Shown: positions 1 to 6,417, counted from the first letter of the stretch. The stretch: 7,076 nucleotides of DNA from an uncultured Collinsella sp. (GCA_905198825.1 CAJKEF010000059.1:1-7076); one strand, 5' to 3'. Notes: generated from the sequence alone by a model not told the origin. Numbers and translations: made by a program.

Positions 1-444
1 CCCGTCCACACCGTGCAAAAAGCGGAGTTTTCAGCATCGTGGTGCTGTCGGCACCGCCGTAATCTTGAAATATATGGGTTCCGAAGCCATTTATGCCTGC
101 CGATGTGCCTTCAAAGCGCATGCTTGTGACCCCTGAGACCACGATGCTTGTTCTAAAACGATATAAAAGGGTGCCTGGAGACGTTGATTAACGCTTTCAA
201 TGCGTACACACGCAACTTGGCGTGCTGAAAACTCGCAAAAATGCACGCCGCACCCTATGAGACCCGTCTGTGGCGGGCGCGAAGCGAACCGGAGCCCAGC
301 AGGACGGGGCATGGGGCGTTGCTTGGGGTGCCCGTGGCTCTGTCGCAAGCCTTTGGTACGGTGGAAAACGCTCGTGTTCGTGGTTGGCCGTGCGATAAAT
401 GACAGACGGAGCGCCGGATGCGTGGGCCGTGTGTGCTCGTTATG
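1..444. other. Non-coding stretch with spaced inverted repeats
   Basis: No convincing gene is visible here. The open frames on both strands are rich in Arg, Pro, His and Ser, match no family I recognise and have no good ribosome binding site. What can be seen is repeat structure. GAGTTTTCAGCA at 25-36 is matched in inverse by TGCTGAAAACTC at 223-234, and CGTGCA at 12-17 by TGCACG at 242-247. AGCATCGTGGT at 33-43 is matched in inverse by ACCACGATGCT at 138-148. A possible GC-rich hairpin pairs GAGCC (292-296) with GGCTC (336-340), and CGGGGCA (305-311) with TGCCCG (329-334). The middle part (about 60-200) is clearly more AT-rich than the operon. The region could be an intergenic repeat, an unrecognised structured RNA or a decayed gene; none of these is established. 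Confidence 0.45.
12..247. repeat. Long-spaced inverted repeat pair
   Basis: The left arm (12-36) and right arm (223-247) share the hexamer CGTGCA/TGCACG on the outside and a perfect 12-bp GAGTTTTCAGCA/TGCTGAAAACTC block on the inside. A short, imperfectly matching A/T-rich piece lies between the two blocks in each arm. The arms are separated by about 186 bp, inside which 138-148 is also the inverse of 33-43. This could be the boundary pair of a small element or two copies of a dispersed genomic repeat in opposite orientation. The match is direct; the meaning is unknown. Confidence 0.5.
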
Positions 445-478
445 AAAAAGCCGAGCCGCCCGTATCAGGCGACTCGGC
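445..478 (-). terminator. Rho-independent terminator of the suf operon
   Basis: Read on the minus strand, GCCGAGTCGCC, a 7-nt TGATACG loop and GGCGGCTCGGC form an 11-bp stem with ten Watson-Crick pairs and one G-U wobble. TTTTT follows immediately. The hairpin begins 29 nt past the sufU stop codon, so it ends the suf transcript. On the plus strand the hairpin is not followed by a T-run, so it should act in one direction only. Confidence 0.92.
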
Positions 479-507
479 AATCAAAATCCTTGGATTCGGG
501 GCATCCG

Positions 508-942
508 CTACTGGTTAGCTTGCCCCTCGAGCATGCCGTCGAGGGTGCGCCAGGCGAGCTCGGCGCATTTGACGCGGGCGGGCATGTGCGAGATGTCCTG
601 GAGCTGGGCGGCCTCGTCCAGGTCTTCCAGGTCTTCCTCGGAGAGCTGCTCGCCACGGATCATGGCGAGGAAAAGCCCTGCCAGGCGACGAGCCTCCTCG
701 ACCGTCTCGCCGGTGATGAGGTCGGCCATGATGTCGGCGCTGGCCTGGCTTATGGCGCAGCCGTGCCCGGTAAACGAGGCTTCCTCGATTACATCGTTCT
801 CGACACGCAGCTGCAAGGTGAGCTCGTCGCCGCAGCTGGGGTTGATGCCGTCGTGCTCGTGCGTGGGGGCATCCATTTCGTACTTGTAGTCGGGGTGCGA
901 GTTGTGCTCCATAAACGTGGTGGAGGTGTATAGATTACCCAT
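508..942 (-). CDS. sufU: SufU zinc-dependent sulfur acceptor (NifU/IscU-like)
   Basis: This 144-residue protein accepts persulfide sulfur from the desulfurase SufS and passes it toward the SufBCD scaffold in the cytoplasm. The three conserved cysteines and the aspartate are visible: C37 and D39 in SCGDE, C62 in GHGCAISQAS, and C126 in ARVKCAELAW. The roughly 20-residue insert before the third cysteine (around 85-110, with GLFLAMIRGE) is typical of SufU and absent from IscU. In the SufU family these residues bind zinc, and one cysteine receives sulfur during ligand exchange with SufS. The ATG at 942 lies in the last 8 bases of sufS (ATGGGTAA) and is preceded by GGAG at 8-nt spacing. The N-terminus LYTSTTFMEHNSHP aligns with the LYRQVIMDHYKNP start of the family, which supports this start over longer reading frames. 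It is the last gene of the operon, followed by a terminator. Confidence 0.95.
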   Translation of the reverse strand: MGNLYTSTTFMEHNSHPDYKYEMDAPTHEHDGINPSCGDELTLQLRVENDVIEEASFTGHGCAISQASADIMADLITGETVEEARRLAGLFLAMIRGEQLSEEDLEDLDEAAQLQDISHMPARVKCAELAWRTLDGMLEGQANQ

Positions 943-2260
943 TGAACGTGCTCCAAACGTGATGCAGACCGGCGATGAACTTGTCGATGTCGGCCTTGTC
1001 GTTGTAGAAGGCCACGCTGGCGCGGCAGCAGGCAAGGTTCTCGACGCCCAGCCAGGTGAGCAGCGGCTGCGCGCAGTGGTGGCCGGCGCGGATGCAGACG
1101 CCGTCCATGTCCATGATGCTCGCGACATCGTGCGGGTGGATGCCCTTGACGTTAAAGCTGACGACGCCGTGGTGGTTGTCCCAATAGATGGAGCCGATGA
1201 TCTGGACAAAGTCGAGCTGCATGAGTTCGCCCATCAGATAGTGGACGAGTGCCTGTTCGCGGGCCTGGATGTTCTCGTAGCCCACCGTGTTGACCAGGTA
1301 ATCAAGCGCCGCGCCCGTGGCGAAGATGCCGGCGGCGTCCTGCGTGCCGGCCTCGAACTTCTCGGGGACGGGCGCCCAGACGGCGTCCTGCTCGGTGACC
1401 GAATCGATCATCTCGCCGCCGGTGAGCATGGGCGGCATGGCGTTGAGCAGGCCCATCTTGCCCCACAGCACGCCGATGCCCATGGGGCCCATGGCCTTGT
1501 GCGCGCTAAAGGCAAAGAAGTCGGCGCCCAGATCGGCCACGTTGACCGGCATGTGCGGCAGCGACTGCGCGCCGTCGACGACCAGATAGCCGCCGTACTT
1601 GTGGACGAGCTTGCCGAGGTTCTTGACCGGGTTCTCGACGCCCAGCACGTTAGAAACCTGACCCACGGCCAGAATCTTGGTCTTGGGACCAACCTTGGCA
1701 AGAACCTCCTCGGTGGTGAGCTGGCCGGTCTTGGTGGGGTAGAGGTAGACGAGCTTGGCGCCGGTCTCGCGGCAGACCTGCTGCCACGGAATCAGGTTGG
1801 AGTGGTGCTCCATGATGGTGATGACGACCTCGTCACCGGGCTCGAGCACCGTGGGTGCAAAGCTCTTGGCGATCAGGTTGAGCGACTCGCTCGTGTTGCG
1901 GGTGAAGACGACCTCGTTGGCATTGGGGGCGCCGATGACGTCGGCGATCTGCTGGCGCACCTTCGCAATGGCCTCGGTGGCCTCGACGGACAGCGAGTAC
2001 AGGCCGCGCAGAGGGTTGGCGTTCATGCGCTGGTAGAAGTCGCGCTCGGCGTCGAGCACACAGGCGGGGCGCTGCGCGGTGGCGGCGCTATCGAGGAAGG
2101 CGATTTCGGGGTGTTGTTGGAACAGCGGGAACTGCGCCTTGTAGGGGTTGGTCTCGATGTCGACGGTAGGCCAGCCGCGCGAGGCCTCGTCGCTGGCGTC
2201 GAGCTCCATAGGCTCCGGTGCGGTACAGGTGTCGCATTTAACGTGCTCGGTGTCGATCAT
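935..2260 (-). CDS. sufS: SufS cysteine desulfurase (PLP-dependent, group II)
   Basis: The enzyme converts L-cysteine to L-alanine and holds the released sulfur as a persulfide for SufU. It has 441 residues, against roughly 405 for the family. Visible landmarks are LDSAATAQRP (56-65), EHHSN (151-155), VVDGAQS (227-233) with the cofactor-contacting D229, the PLP lysine K255 in FSAHKAMGP, and the active cysteine C396 in RAGHHCAQPL. HPHD (375-378) precedes the active-site region, as in SufU-partnered SufS. Two things are odd. There is an N-terminal extension of about 35 residues containing C9-D-T-C12, and the usual HRGxH signature reads LRGLY (85-88). The ATG at 2260 overlaps the sufD stop as ATGA and has GAGGAG 5 nt upstream. 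A second Met at residue 18 has a worse-spaced site, so the long form is preferred but not certain. Confidence 0.95.
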   Translation of the reverse strand: MIDTEHVKCDTCTAPEPMELDASDEASRGWPTVDIETNPYKAQFPLFQQHPEIAFLDSAATAQRPACVLDAERDFYQRMNANPLRGLYSLSVEATEAIAKVRQQIADVIGAPNANEVVFTRNTSESLNLIAKSFAPTVLEPGDEVVITIMEHHSNLIPWQQVCRETGAKLVYLYPTKTGQLTTEEVLAKVGPKTKILAVGQVSNVLGVENPVKNLGKLVHKYGGYLVVDGAQSLPHMPVNVADLGADFFAFSAHKAMGPMGIGVLWGKMGLLNAMPPMLTGGEMIDSVTEQDAVWAPVPEKFEAGTQDAAGIFATGAALDYLVNTVGYENIQAREQALVHYLMGELMQLDFVQIIGSIYWDNHHGVVSFNVKGIHPHDVASIMDMDGVCIRAGHHCAQPLLTWLGVENLACCRASVAFYNDKADIDKFIAGLHHVWSTFNG

Positions 2261-3528
2261 GCGAGCTCCTCTTCAAAGTTGTCGATCAGGTTGTTGCCCA
2301 AGCGGACGACGGCTGCGCGGGTGCGCTCGTCGGTGGCGGAAAGCGCGGCGTCCTCCAGCTTGGCGCGGATGAACAGATCCTCGGCGGCATTTTGGTCAAG
2401 GCCGCGGCAGGCGAGGTAGAACAGCTGCTCGTCGCGGACGTGACCGATGGTGGCGCCGTGGTTGCCGGCGACGTCGTCCTCGTCACAGAGAATGACGGGA
2501 ACGGTCTTGTTGTCGACGCCCTTGTTGGCCAAAAGCACCGTCTCGCGCTCGGTGCCGGTTGCACCCTTGCAGCCGTGCACGAGGTCGATGGTGCCGCGGT
2601 AGACCTTCTTGGACGTGCCGGTCAGTACGCCGTTGGCGTCGATCTCGCACTCGGTCTTGCGACCGCGGTGGCGCAGCTCGTAGTTAAAGTCACGCACCTG
2701 TTCGCGGGCGCCCAGGTAATCGGTATCGATGGTCACCTTGGCGGTGTCGCCCAACAGGTCGCCGGCAAGGCCGGTGGCGCTGGCGCCGGCACCCAGGACG
2801 GTGTGCTGTACGTTGACGCGCGCACCCTCGTCCAGGAACAGACCGGTGTCGTCGAGTGCGATCCAGCTGTCATCGAGCGTCTGCGTGCAGGTCACGTTGA
2901 CGGTGGCGTACTCGTGGGCGCACACGCGCAGCACGGAGCCCACGACGCCCTCGCCGGTAACGGGGGAATCCAAAGCGATGCGCAGATCGAGCGTTGCCTG
3001 CGGGCGGGTGACGACATCGATGGCGGCAATCGCAGCGGCTGCGTCGACGCCATTCACGCGCACAGTGGCCGTGGCGTGCTGGTACGCGGGCACATCGATG
3101 GCGATGCGCTCGGTGGCGTGATCGGCCAGATAGGTGTAGGCGGCCTCGCCCATGCCGGTCTCGAAGGCCTCGGCAGGGGAGAGCTCCTCTTCGAGCTTGA
3201 TGGCGCCGGCCTGGTAGACAGAGGTGGCGGGCACGTCGAGCTCGGTCTCTGGCGTGATGCGGGCGCGGTCGGCGGCGTCGCCGGGGGCGGAGGCGCGGCG
3301 CTCGGGGAAGCGCTCGGCCATGGTGTCCATGGCGGCTTCGAACGCGTCTGCCACGCCAGTAAACTGCTCGTCCAAGCCCTCGACCTCAACGGCCTCGGTG
3401 GGGGCGGCGGCAAGCTCGTCAGAGAGCTCGAGCTTGGTCTGGTTCATCTTGAGCCAACCCCAAGTGGCAGCCGGCATCGCATTGACCTGCTCAAGGGTGG
3501 TAGCAGCGGTGTTGGTGGTCTGTTTCAT
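2257..3528 (-). CDS. sufD: SufD, Fe-S scaffold subunit
   Basis: SufD pairs with SufB on the SufC ATPase dimer to form the cytoplasmic scaffold on which new clusters are built, and it is linked to iron entry. The protein has 423 residues. The N-terminal part (about 1-150) is variable and Ala/Glu-rich, opening with PAATWGWLKMN (19-29). The beta-helix core runs from about 150 to 350, and the conserved C-terminal block is NHGATIGHVRDEQLFYLACRGL (356-377, given here as the diagnostic motif), with H357 in the place of the conserved SufD histidine. Similarity to SufB in that block confirms the SufB/SufD family. The lack of the SufB-type catalytic cysteine motif and the position between sufB and sufS identify it as SufD. 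Start and stop are shared with neighbours: TAATG with sufB (1-nt overlap) and ATGA with sufS. GGAAGGAG lies 10 nt before the ATG. Confidence 0.93.
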   Translation of the reverse strand: MKQTTNTAATTLEQVNAMPAATWGWLKMNQTKLELSDELAAAPTEAVEVEGLDEQFTGVADAFEAAMDTMAERFPERRASAPGDAADRARITPETELDVPATSVYQAGAIKLEEELSPAEAFETGMGEAAYTYLADHATERIAIDVPAYQHATATVRVNGVDAAAAIAAIDVVTRPQATLDLRIALDSPVTGEGVVGSVLRVCAHEYATVNVTCTQTLDDSWIALDDTGLFLDEGARVNVQHTVLGAGASATGLAGDLLGDTAKVTIDTDYLGAREQVRDFNYELRHRGRKTECEIDANGVLTGTSKKVYRGTIDLVHGCKGATGTERETVLLANKGVDNKTVPVILCDEDDVAGNHGATIGHVRDEQLFYLACRGLDQNAAEDLFIRAKLEDAALSATDERTRAAVVRLGNNLIDNFEEELA

Positions 3529-4940
3529 TATCCGATCGCTCCTTCCATCTCGAGCTTGATCAGGTTGTTCATCTCGACGGCGTACTCCAGCGGCAACTCC
3601 TTGGAGACCGGGTTGGCAAAGCCGTTGACGATCATGGTGCGGGCCTCTTCCTCCGAGATGCCGCGGCTCATCAGGTAGAACACCTTGTCGTCGCCGATGC
3701 GGCCGATGGTGGCCTCGTGGCCGATGTCGACGTTCTTGGCGCGGATGTCCATGGCCGGGATGGTGTCGGATCGGCTCTGGTCGTCGAGCATGAGCGACTG
3801 GCAGCTCACGGTTGCCTTGGAGCCCTCGGCCTTGGGCGTGGCCACGATGGAGCTGCGGAACGTCTGGATGCCGCCGCTCTTGGAGATACCCTTGGTCTCG
3901 ACCGTTGCCGAGGTCTCAGGCGCGTTGAGCACGACCTTGCAGCCGGTGTCGAGGTTCTGACCGGCGCCGGCAAAGGTGATGCCGGTAAAGCTCGAGCGCG
4001 CGCGGCGGCCGTTGAGCACGCTCATGGGGTAGAGGTAGCCCACGTGGCTGCCGAAGGAGCCGCTGATCCACTCGATGTCGCCGTCCTCGTCCACGCGCGC
4101 ACGCTTGGTGTTGAGGTTGTACATGTTCTTGGACCAGTTCTCGATGGTCGAGTAGCGCAGGTGCGCACGCTTGCCCACAAAGAGCTCGACGGCGCCGGCG
4201 TGGAGGTTTGCCACGTTGTACTTGGGCGCGGAGCAACCCTCGATAAAGTGCAGGTCGGCATCGTCCTCGACGATGATGAGCGTGTGCTCAAACTGGCCGG
4301 CGCCCTTGGCGTTGAGGCGGAAGTAGCTCTGCAGCGGGAAGTCCAACTTGGTGCCCTTGGGAACGTAGACAAACGAGCCGCCCGACCACACGGCGCCGTG
4401 CAGGGCCGCAAACTTGTGGTCGGTGGGCGGGATGAGCGTCATAAACTTCTCGTGGATAAGCGGCTCCCACTGCGGGTCGTGCAGGGCCTCCTCGATGCCG
4501 GAGTAGACGATGCCCATCTTGGACGCGGTGTCCTGCATGTTGTGGTAGACGAGCTCGGAGTCGTACTGCGCGCCGACGCCCGCCAGGTAGCTGCGCTCGG
4601 CCTCGGGGATGCCCAGGCGCTCAAAGGTGTTCTTGATGTCGTCGGGCACCGACTCCCAGTCGTGCTTTTGGTCGGTGTTGGGCTTGACGTAGGTGACGAT
4701 GTTGTCCATGTCCAGGCCCTCGATGGAGGGGCCCCACGTCGGATTGGGGAAGCGGTTAAAGATCTCGAGGGACTTGAGGCGCAGGTCGAGCATCCACTGC
4801 GGCTCGTCCTTCTTGGCGCTGATCTCGCGCACGATGTCGGGCGTGATGCCGGCGTCGAGGCGCTCGAAACCCTCCTCGCCATAGGTGAAGTCGTAGAGGC
4901 TGCGGTCGATGTCCGCGACCTCGGTGCGGTTCTTGGTCAT
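3528..4940 (-). CDS. sufB: SufB, Fe-S scaffold subunit
   Basis: SufB is the core subunit of the SufBCD scaffold and receives the sulfur from which the cluster is built. It has 470 residues, close to the usual length. The N-terminal segment carries PQWMLDLRLKSLEIF (47-61) and FPNPTWGPS (64-72). The beta-helix core includes WSGGSFVYVPKGT (185-197), FIEGCSAPKY (232-241) with C236, and IENWSKNMYNLNTKR (266-280). The catalytic-type cysteine C380 lies in VSCQSLMLDDQSRSD, and GHEATIGRIGDDKVFYL (407-423) carries H408 and E409. By comparison with E. coli SufB, C380 and E409 correspond to the residues needed for cluster formation. The ATG at 4940 lies 12 nt after the sufC stop, and its AAGGGG ribosome site overlaps that stop codon (TAAAGGGG), so the two genes are probably translated in concert. 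Confidence 0.97.
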   Translation of the reverse strand: MTKNRTEVADIDRSLYDFTYGEEGFERLDAGITPDIVREISAKKDEPQWMLDLRLKSLEIFNRFPNPTWGPSIEGLDMDNIVTYVKPNTDQKHDWESVPDDIKNTFERLGIPEAERSYLAGVGAQYDSELVYHNMQDTASKMGIVYSGIEEALHDPQWEPLIHEKFMTLIPPTDHKFAALHGAVWSGGSFVYVPKGTKLDFPLQSYFRLNAKGAGQFEHTLIIVEDDADLHFIEGCSAPKYNVANLHAGAVELFVGKRAHLRYSTIENWSKNMYNLNTKRARVDEDGDIEWISGSFGSHVGYLYPMSVLNGRRARSSFTGITFAGAGQNLDTGCKVVLNAPETSATVETKGISKSGGIQTFRSSIVATPKAEGSKATVSCQSLMLDDQSRSDTIPAMDIRAKNVDIGHEATIGRIGDDKVFYLMSRGISEEEARTMIVNGFANPVSKELPLEYAVEMNNLIKLEMEGAIG

Positions 4941-4952
4941 TGCGTCGCCCCT

Positions 4953-5753
4953 TTACGCCTGCTGCTCGGCAGCGGCGGCCTCGGCCTGGGCGCGCTGCTC
5001 GGCGGCCTCGCGCTCGAAGGTCTCAAAGCCGTTCTTGTCGATCCAGGGGATCAGTGAGGCGTCGTCCTCGCGCACGATGTGGCCCTTGACCATAACGTGG
5101 ACGCGGTCGACATCCAGGTGCTCCAGGATGCGCGTGTTGTGCGTGATGATGAGCATGGAGCCGTCGCAGCTCTTGCGGTAGGCGTCCATGCCGTGGCTGA
5201 CGGTTGACAGGGCGTCGACGTCCAGGCCTGAGTCGGTTTCGTCCAGGATGGCGAGCTTGGGCTGCAGCAGCAAAAGCTGGAGCATCTCGACCTTCTTCTT
5301 CTCGCCGCCCGAGAAGCCCACGCCCAGCTCACGGTTGAGGTAGGCGGTATCCATGTTGAGCTCGGCCGCGAGCTCCTTGACGCGACGGCGGAACTCCTTG
5401 CCCTTCATCTCCAGGCCGGGGCGGCCGGCGATGCTGGCGCGCAAAAAGCTCGACAGCGGCACGCCCGGGATCTCGACCGGAGCCTGGAAGCTCAGGAACA
5501 GGCCGGCGCGCGAGCGCTTGTCGGTGGTGAGCTCGGTGATGTCCTGGCCGTCAAAGACGATGCGGCCGTCGTTGACCGTGTAAACGGGGTCGCCCATGAC
5601 CAGGTGGCCGAGGGTGGACTTGCCGGCGCCGTTGGGGCCCATCAGCACATGGGTCTCGCCGGCGGCGACGTTGAGGTTGACGTTGTGGAGGATGGTCTTC
5701 TCGTCCACGGAGGCGGTCAGACCTTCGATGGAAAGCAGCGGATTTGCGCTCAT
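4953..5753 (-). CDS. sufC: SufC, ABC-type ATPase of the SufBCD complex
   Basis: SufC hydrolyses ATP to drive conformational change in the SufB-SufD scaffold; it is a soluble ABC ATPase, not a transporter. With the start at 5753 it has 266 residues. The ABC motifs are all intact: Walker A GPNGAGKST (39-47), Q-loop LSFQAP (87-92), signature GFSGGEKKK (146-154), Walker B with D-loop LAILDETDSGLD (167-178) and the switch histidine H205 in IITH. SGGEKKKVEMLQ and DSGLDVDAL are hallmarks of SufC among ABC proteins. An Ala/Gln/Glu-rich tail (251-266) extends beyond the usual end. An upstream in-frame ATG at 5783 would add 10 residues but lacks a ribosome site, whereas the ATG at 5753 follows AGAGAGGGA. 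This is the first gene of the operon. Confidence 0.96.
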   Translation of the reverse strand: MSANPLLSIEGLTASVDEKTILHNVNLNVAAGETHVLMGPNGAGKSTLGHLVMGDPVYTVNDGRIVFDGQDITELTTDKRSRAGLFLSFQAPVEIPGVPLSSFLRASIAGRPGLEMKGKEFRRRVKELAAELNMDTAYLNRELGVGFSGGEKKKVEMLQLLLLQPKLAILDETDSGLDVDALSTVSHGMDAYRKSCDGSMLIITHNTRILEHLDVDRVHVMVKGHIVREDDASLIPWIDKNGFETFEREAAEQRAQAEAAAAEQQA

Positions 5754-5757
5754 GCTG

Positions 5758-5766
5758 TCCCTCTCT
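5758..5766 (-). promoter_or_regulatory. Ribosome binding site that decides the sufC start
   Basis: On the minus strand AGAGAGGGA lies 4 nt before the ATG at 5753. The alternative ATG at 5783 is preceded by TAGTACACCT, which has no purine-rich core. The first residues after the chosen start (MSANPLLSIEGL) also match the expected beginning of SufC. Confidence 0.75.
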
Positions 5767-5817
5767 GTATATGGTGTACTCATAGGTGTACTAAACCCTA
5801 GGAATCTTCTCGGAATA

Positions 5818-5845
5818 AAGTTACTATGGGTTCGGCGTTAGTCAA
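5818..5845 (-). promoter_or_regulatory. Candidate sufC promoter
   Basis: On the minus strand a -35-like TTGACT (5840-5845) is separated by 16 bp from a weak -10-like TAACTT (5818-5823). Transcription would start near 5811, giving a leader of nearly 60 nt before the sufC ATG. The -35 element overlaps the TTAGTC half-site at 5838-5843, which is where a repressor would block it. This is a motif reading only; the -10 match is poor. Confidence 0.4.
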
Positions 5846-5861
5846 GGGAAAACCCGACTAA
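5838..5861. promoter_or_regulatory. Candidate Rrf2/IscR operator half-sites
   Basis: TTAGTC (5838-5843) and GACTAA (5856-5861) form a 6-bp inverted repeat with a 12-bp spacer. CCCGACTAA resembles half of an IscR type 1 site, whose core is a GACT...AGTC palindrome. The half-sites here are in the reverse order (AGTC first), so this is not a canonical site. GACTAAC at 5929-5935 is a third copy and is the exact inverse of 5837-5843. Proximity to the divergent regulator and the overlap with the sufC -35 suggest an operator. Confidence 0.35.
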
Positions 5862-5866
5862 TCCAC

Positions 5867-5895
5867 TCGACTTTTTAGATGTGGGACATAATAAT
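5867..5895 (+). promoter_or_regulatory. Candidate promoter of the Rrf2 regulator gene
   Basis: TCGACT (5867-5872) and AATAAT (5890-5895) are spaced by 17 bp, matching sigma-70 consensus at 4 of 6 and 5 of 6 positions. Transcription would start near 5902, leaving a leader of about 70 nt. The -10 and start point overlap the left arm of the large inverted repeat (5893-5905), which fits control by a protein bound there. An overlapping CATAAT (5887-5892) is an alternative -10 but has poorer spacing. Confidence 0.45.
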
Positions 5896-5953
5896 CAGGC
5901 TTGTTTGCCCCGCGTGCATAGGATTTGGGACTAACAAGCCTGATTTTGTCCCA
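5882..5953. repeat. 72-bp imperfect palindrome in the divergent control region
   Basis: AATCAGGCTTGTT (5893-5905) and AACAAGCCTGATT (5933-5945) are a perfect 13-bp inverted repeat. Outside them TGGGACA (5882-5888) and TGTCCCA (5947-5953) form a further perfect 7-bp pair, offset by 4 nt on the left and 1 nt on the right. The inner spacer is 27 bp, and arm centres are 40 bp apart, close to four helical turns. TGGGAC is repeated once more at 5926-5931. It lies between the candidate regulator promoter and its start codon, so it could be a paired protein-binding site, a DNA cruciform or a small inserted element. Confidence 0.7.
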
Positions 5954-5973
5954 GGAACAACGGGAGGGTAGGT

Positions 5974-6405
5974 ATGCTCATTTCTTCTAAGGGCCGCTAT
6001 GCCCTCCGGCTAATGATCTATATCGCGGCGCTGGGCGACGCCGAGGGCAAGATTGCCCTGCGCGAGGTTGCCGACCGCGAGCATATCTCGCAAAAGTATC
6101 TGGAGCAGCTGGTTCGTCCGCTTATGAAGGCGGACCTGCTTAAGAGCGTGCGCGGCAAGGGCGGCGGCTACATGATGGCCAAGGACCCCTCCGAGGTGCG
6201 TGCCGGCGACATCCTGCGTGCCGTCGAGGGCAGCACGGCTCCGGTGGCGTGCGATGGCATCGACAACAGCTGCACCCGCAGCGATCTTTGCTCGACCGTC
6301 AAGTTCTGGCGCGGGTTGGACGACGTGATCGAAAAGTACGTCGACGGCGTAACGCTGGCCGACTTGGCCGCCGTCCCCGAGATCAATTTTGACATCAAAC
6401 TGTAA
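5974..6405 (+). CDS. Rrf2/IscR-family Fe-S-sensing transcriptional regulator
   Basis: This 143-residue cytoplasmic DNA-binding protein probably controls the divergent suf operon according to Fe-S cluster supply. The N-terminal SSKGRYALRLM (4-14), the winged helix with ISQKYLEQLVRPL (38-50) and the wing RGKGGGYMMA (60-69) follow IscR closely, including the glutamate E44 in YLEQL. Three cysteines, C93, C100 and C106, lie in the cluster-binding loop with spacing C-x6-C-x5-C. The IscR motif CLTHALW appears here as CSTVKFW, so the histidine that is the fourth cluster ligand in E. coli IscR is missing. GGGAGGG lies 5 nt before the ATG. Its place opposite sufC argues for an IscR/SufR-like role and makes NO sensing (NsrR) or cysteine-metabolism control (CymR) less likely, although no target has been shown. 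Confidence 0.9.
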   Translation: MLISSKGRYALRLMIYIAALGDAEGKIALREVADREHISQKYLEQLVRPLMKADLLKSVRGKGGGYMMAKDPSEVRAGDILRAVEGSTAPVACDGIDNSCTRSDLCSTVKFWRGLDDVIEKYVDGVTLADLAAVPEINFDIKL

Positions 6406-6417
6406 GGGCTGGCTTTC

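Noticed and set aside
91..480. 129-codon minus-strand open frame at the left end
   Set aside because: It would begin inside the suf terminator hairpin, lacks a ribosome site and has a biased Arg/Pro/His composition without recognisable domains.
902..2419. 505-codon plus-strand open frame opposite sufS
   Set aside because: It is antisense to a clear SufS. Its Val/Gly/Ala/Asp-rich composition is what GC-rich third codon positions produce on the opposite strand, and it has no recognisable domain.
2392..3678. 428-codon plus-strand open frame opposite sufD
   Set aside because: It is a shadow of SufD and the end of SufB with the same low-complexity Gly/Val composition; no ribosome site or family match.
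3717..5057. 446-codon plus-strand open frame opposite sufB
   Set aside because: It is a shadow of SufB, which has full-length family similarity on the minus strand.
5754..5783. Longer sufC start adding MSTPYTERDS
   Set aside because: There is no purine-rich site before the ATG at 5783, while the ATG at 5753 has AGAGAGGGA and begins as SufC proteins normally do.
5893..5945. 13-bp inverted repeat read as an intrinsic terminator
   Set aside because: The 27-nt loop is long, no T-run follows on either strand, and it lies upstream of a gene start and not after a gene end.
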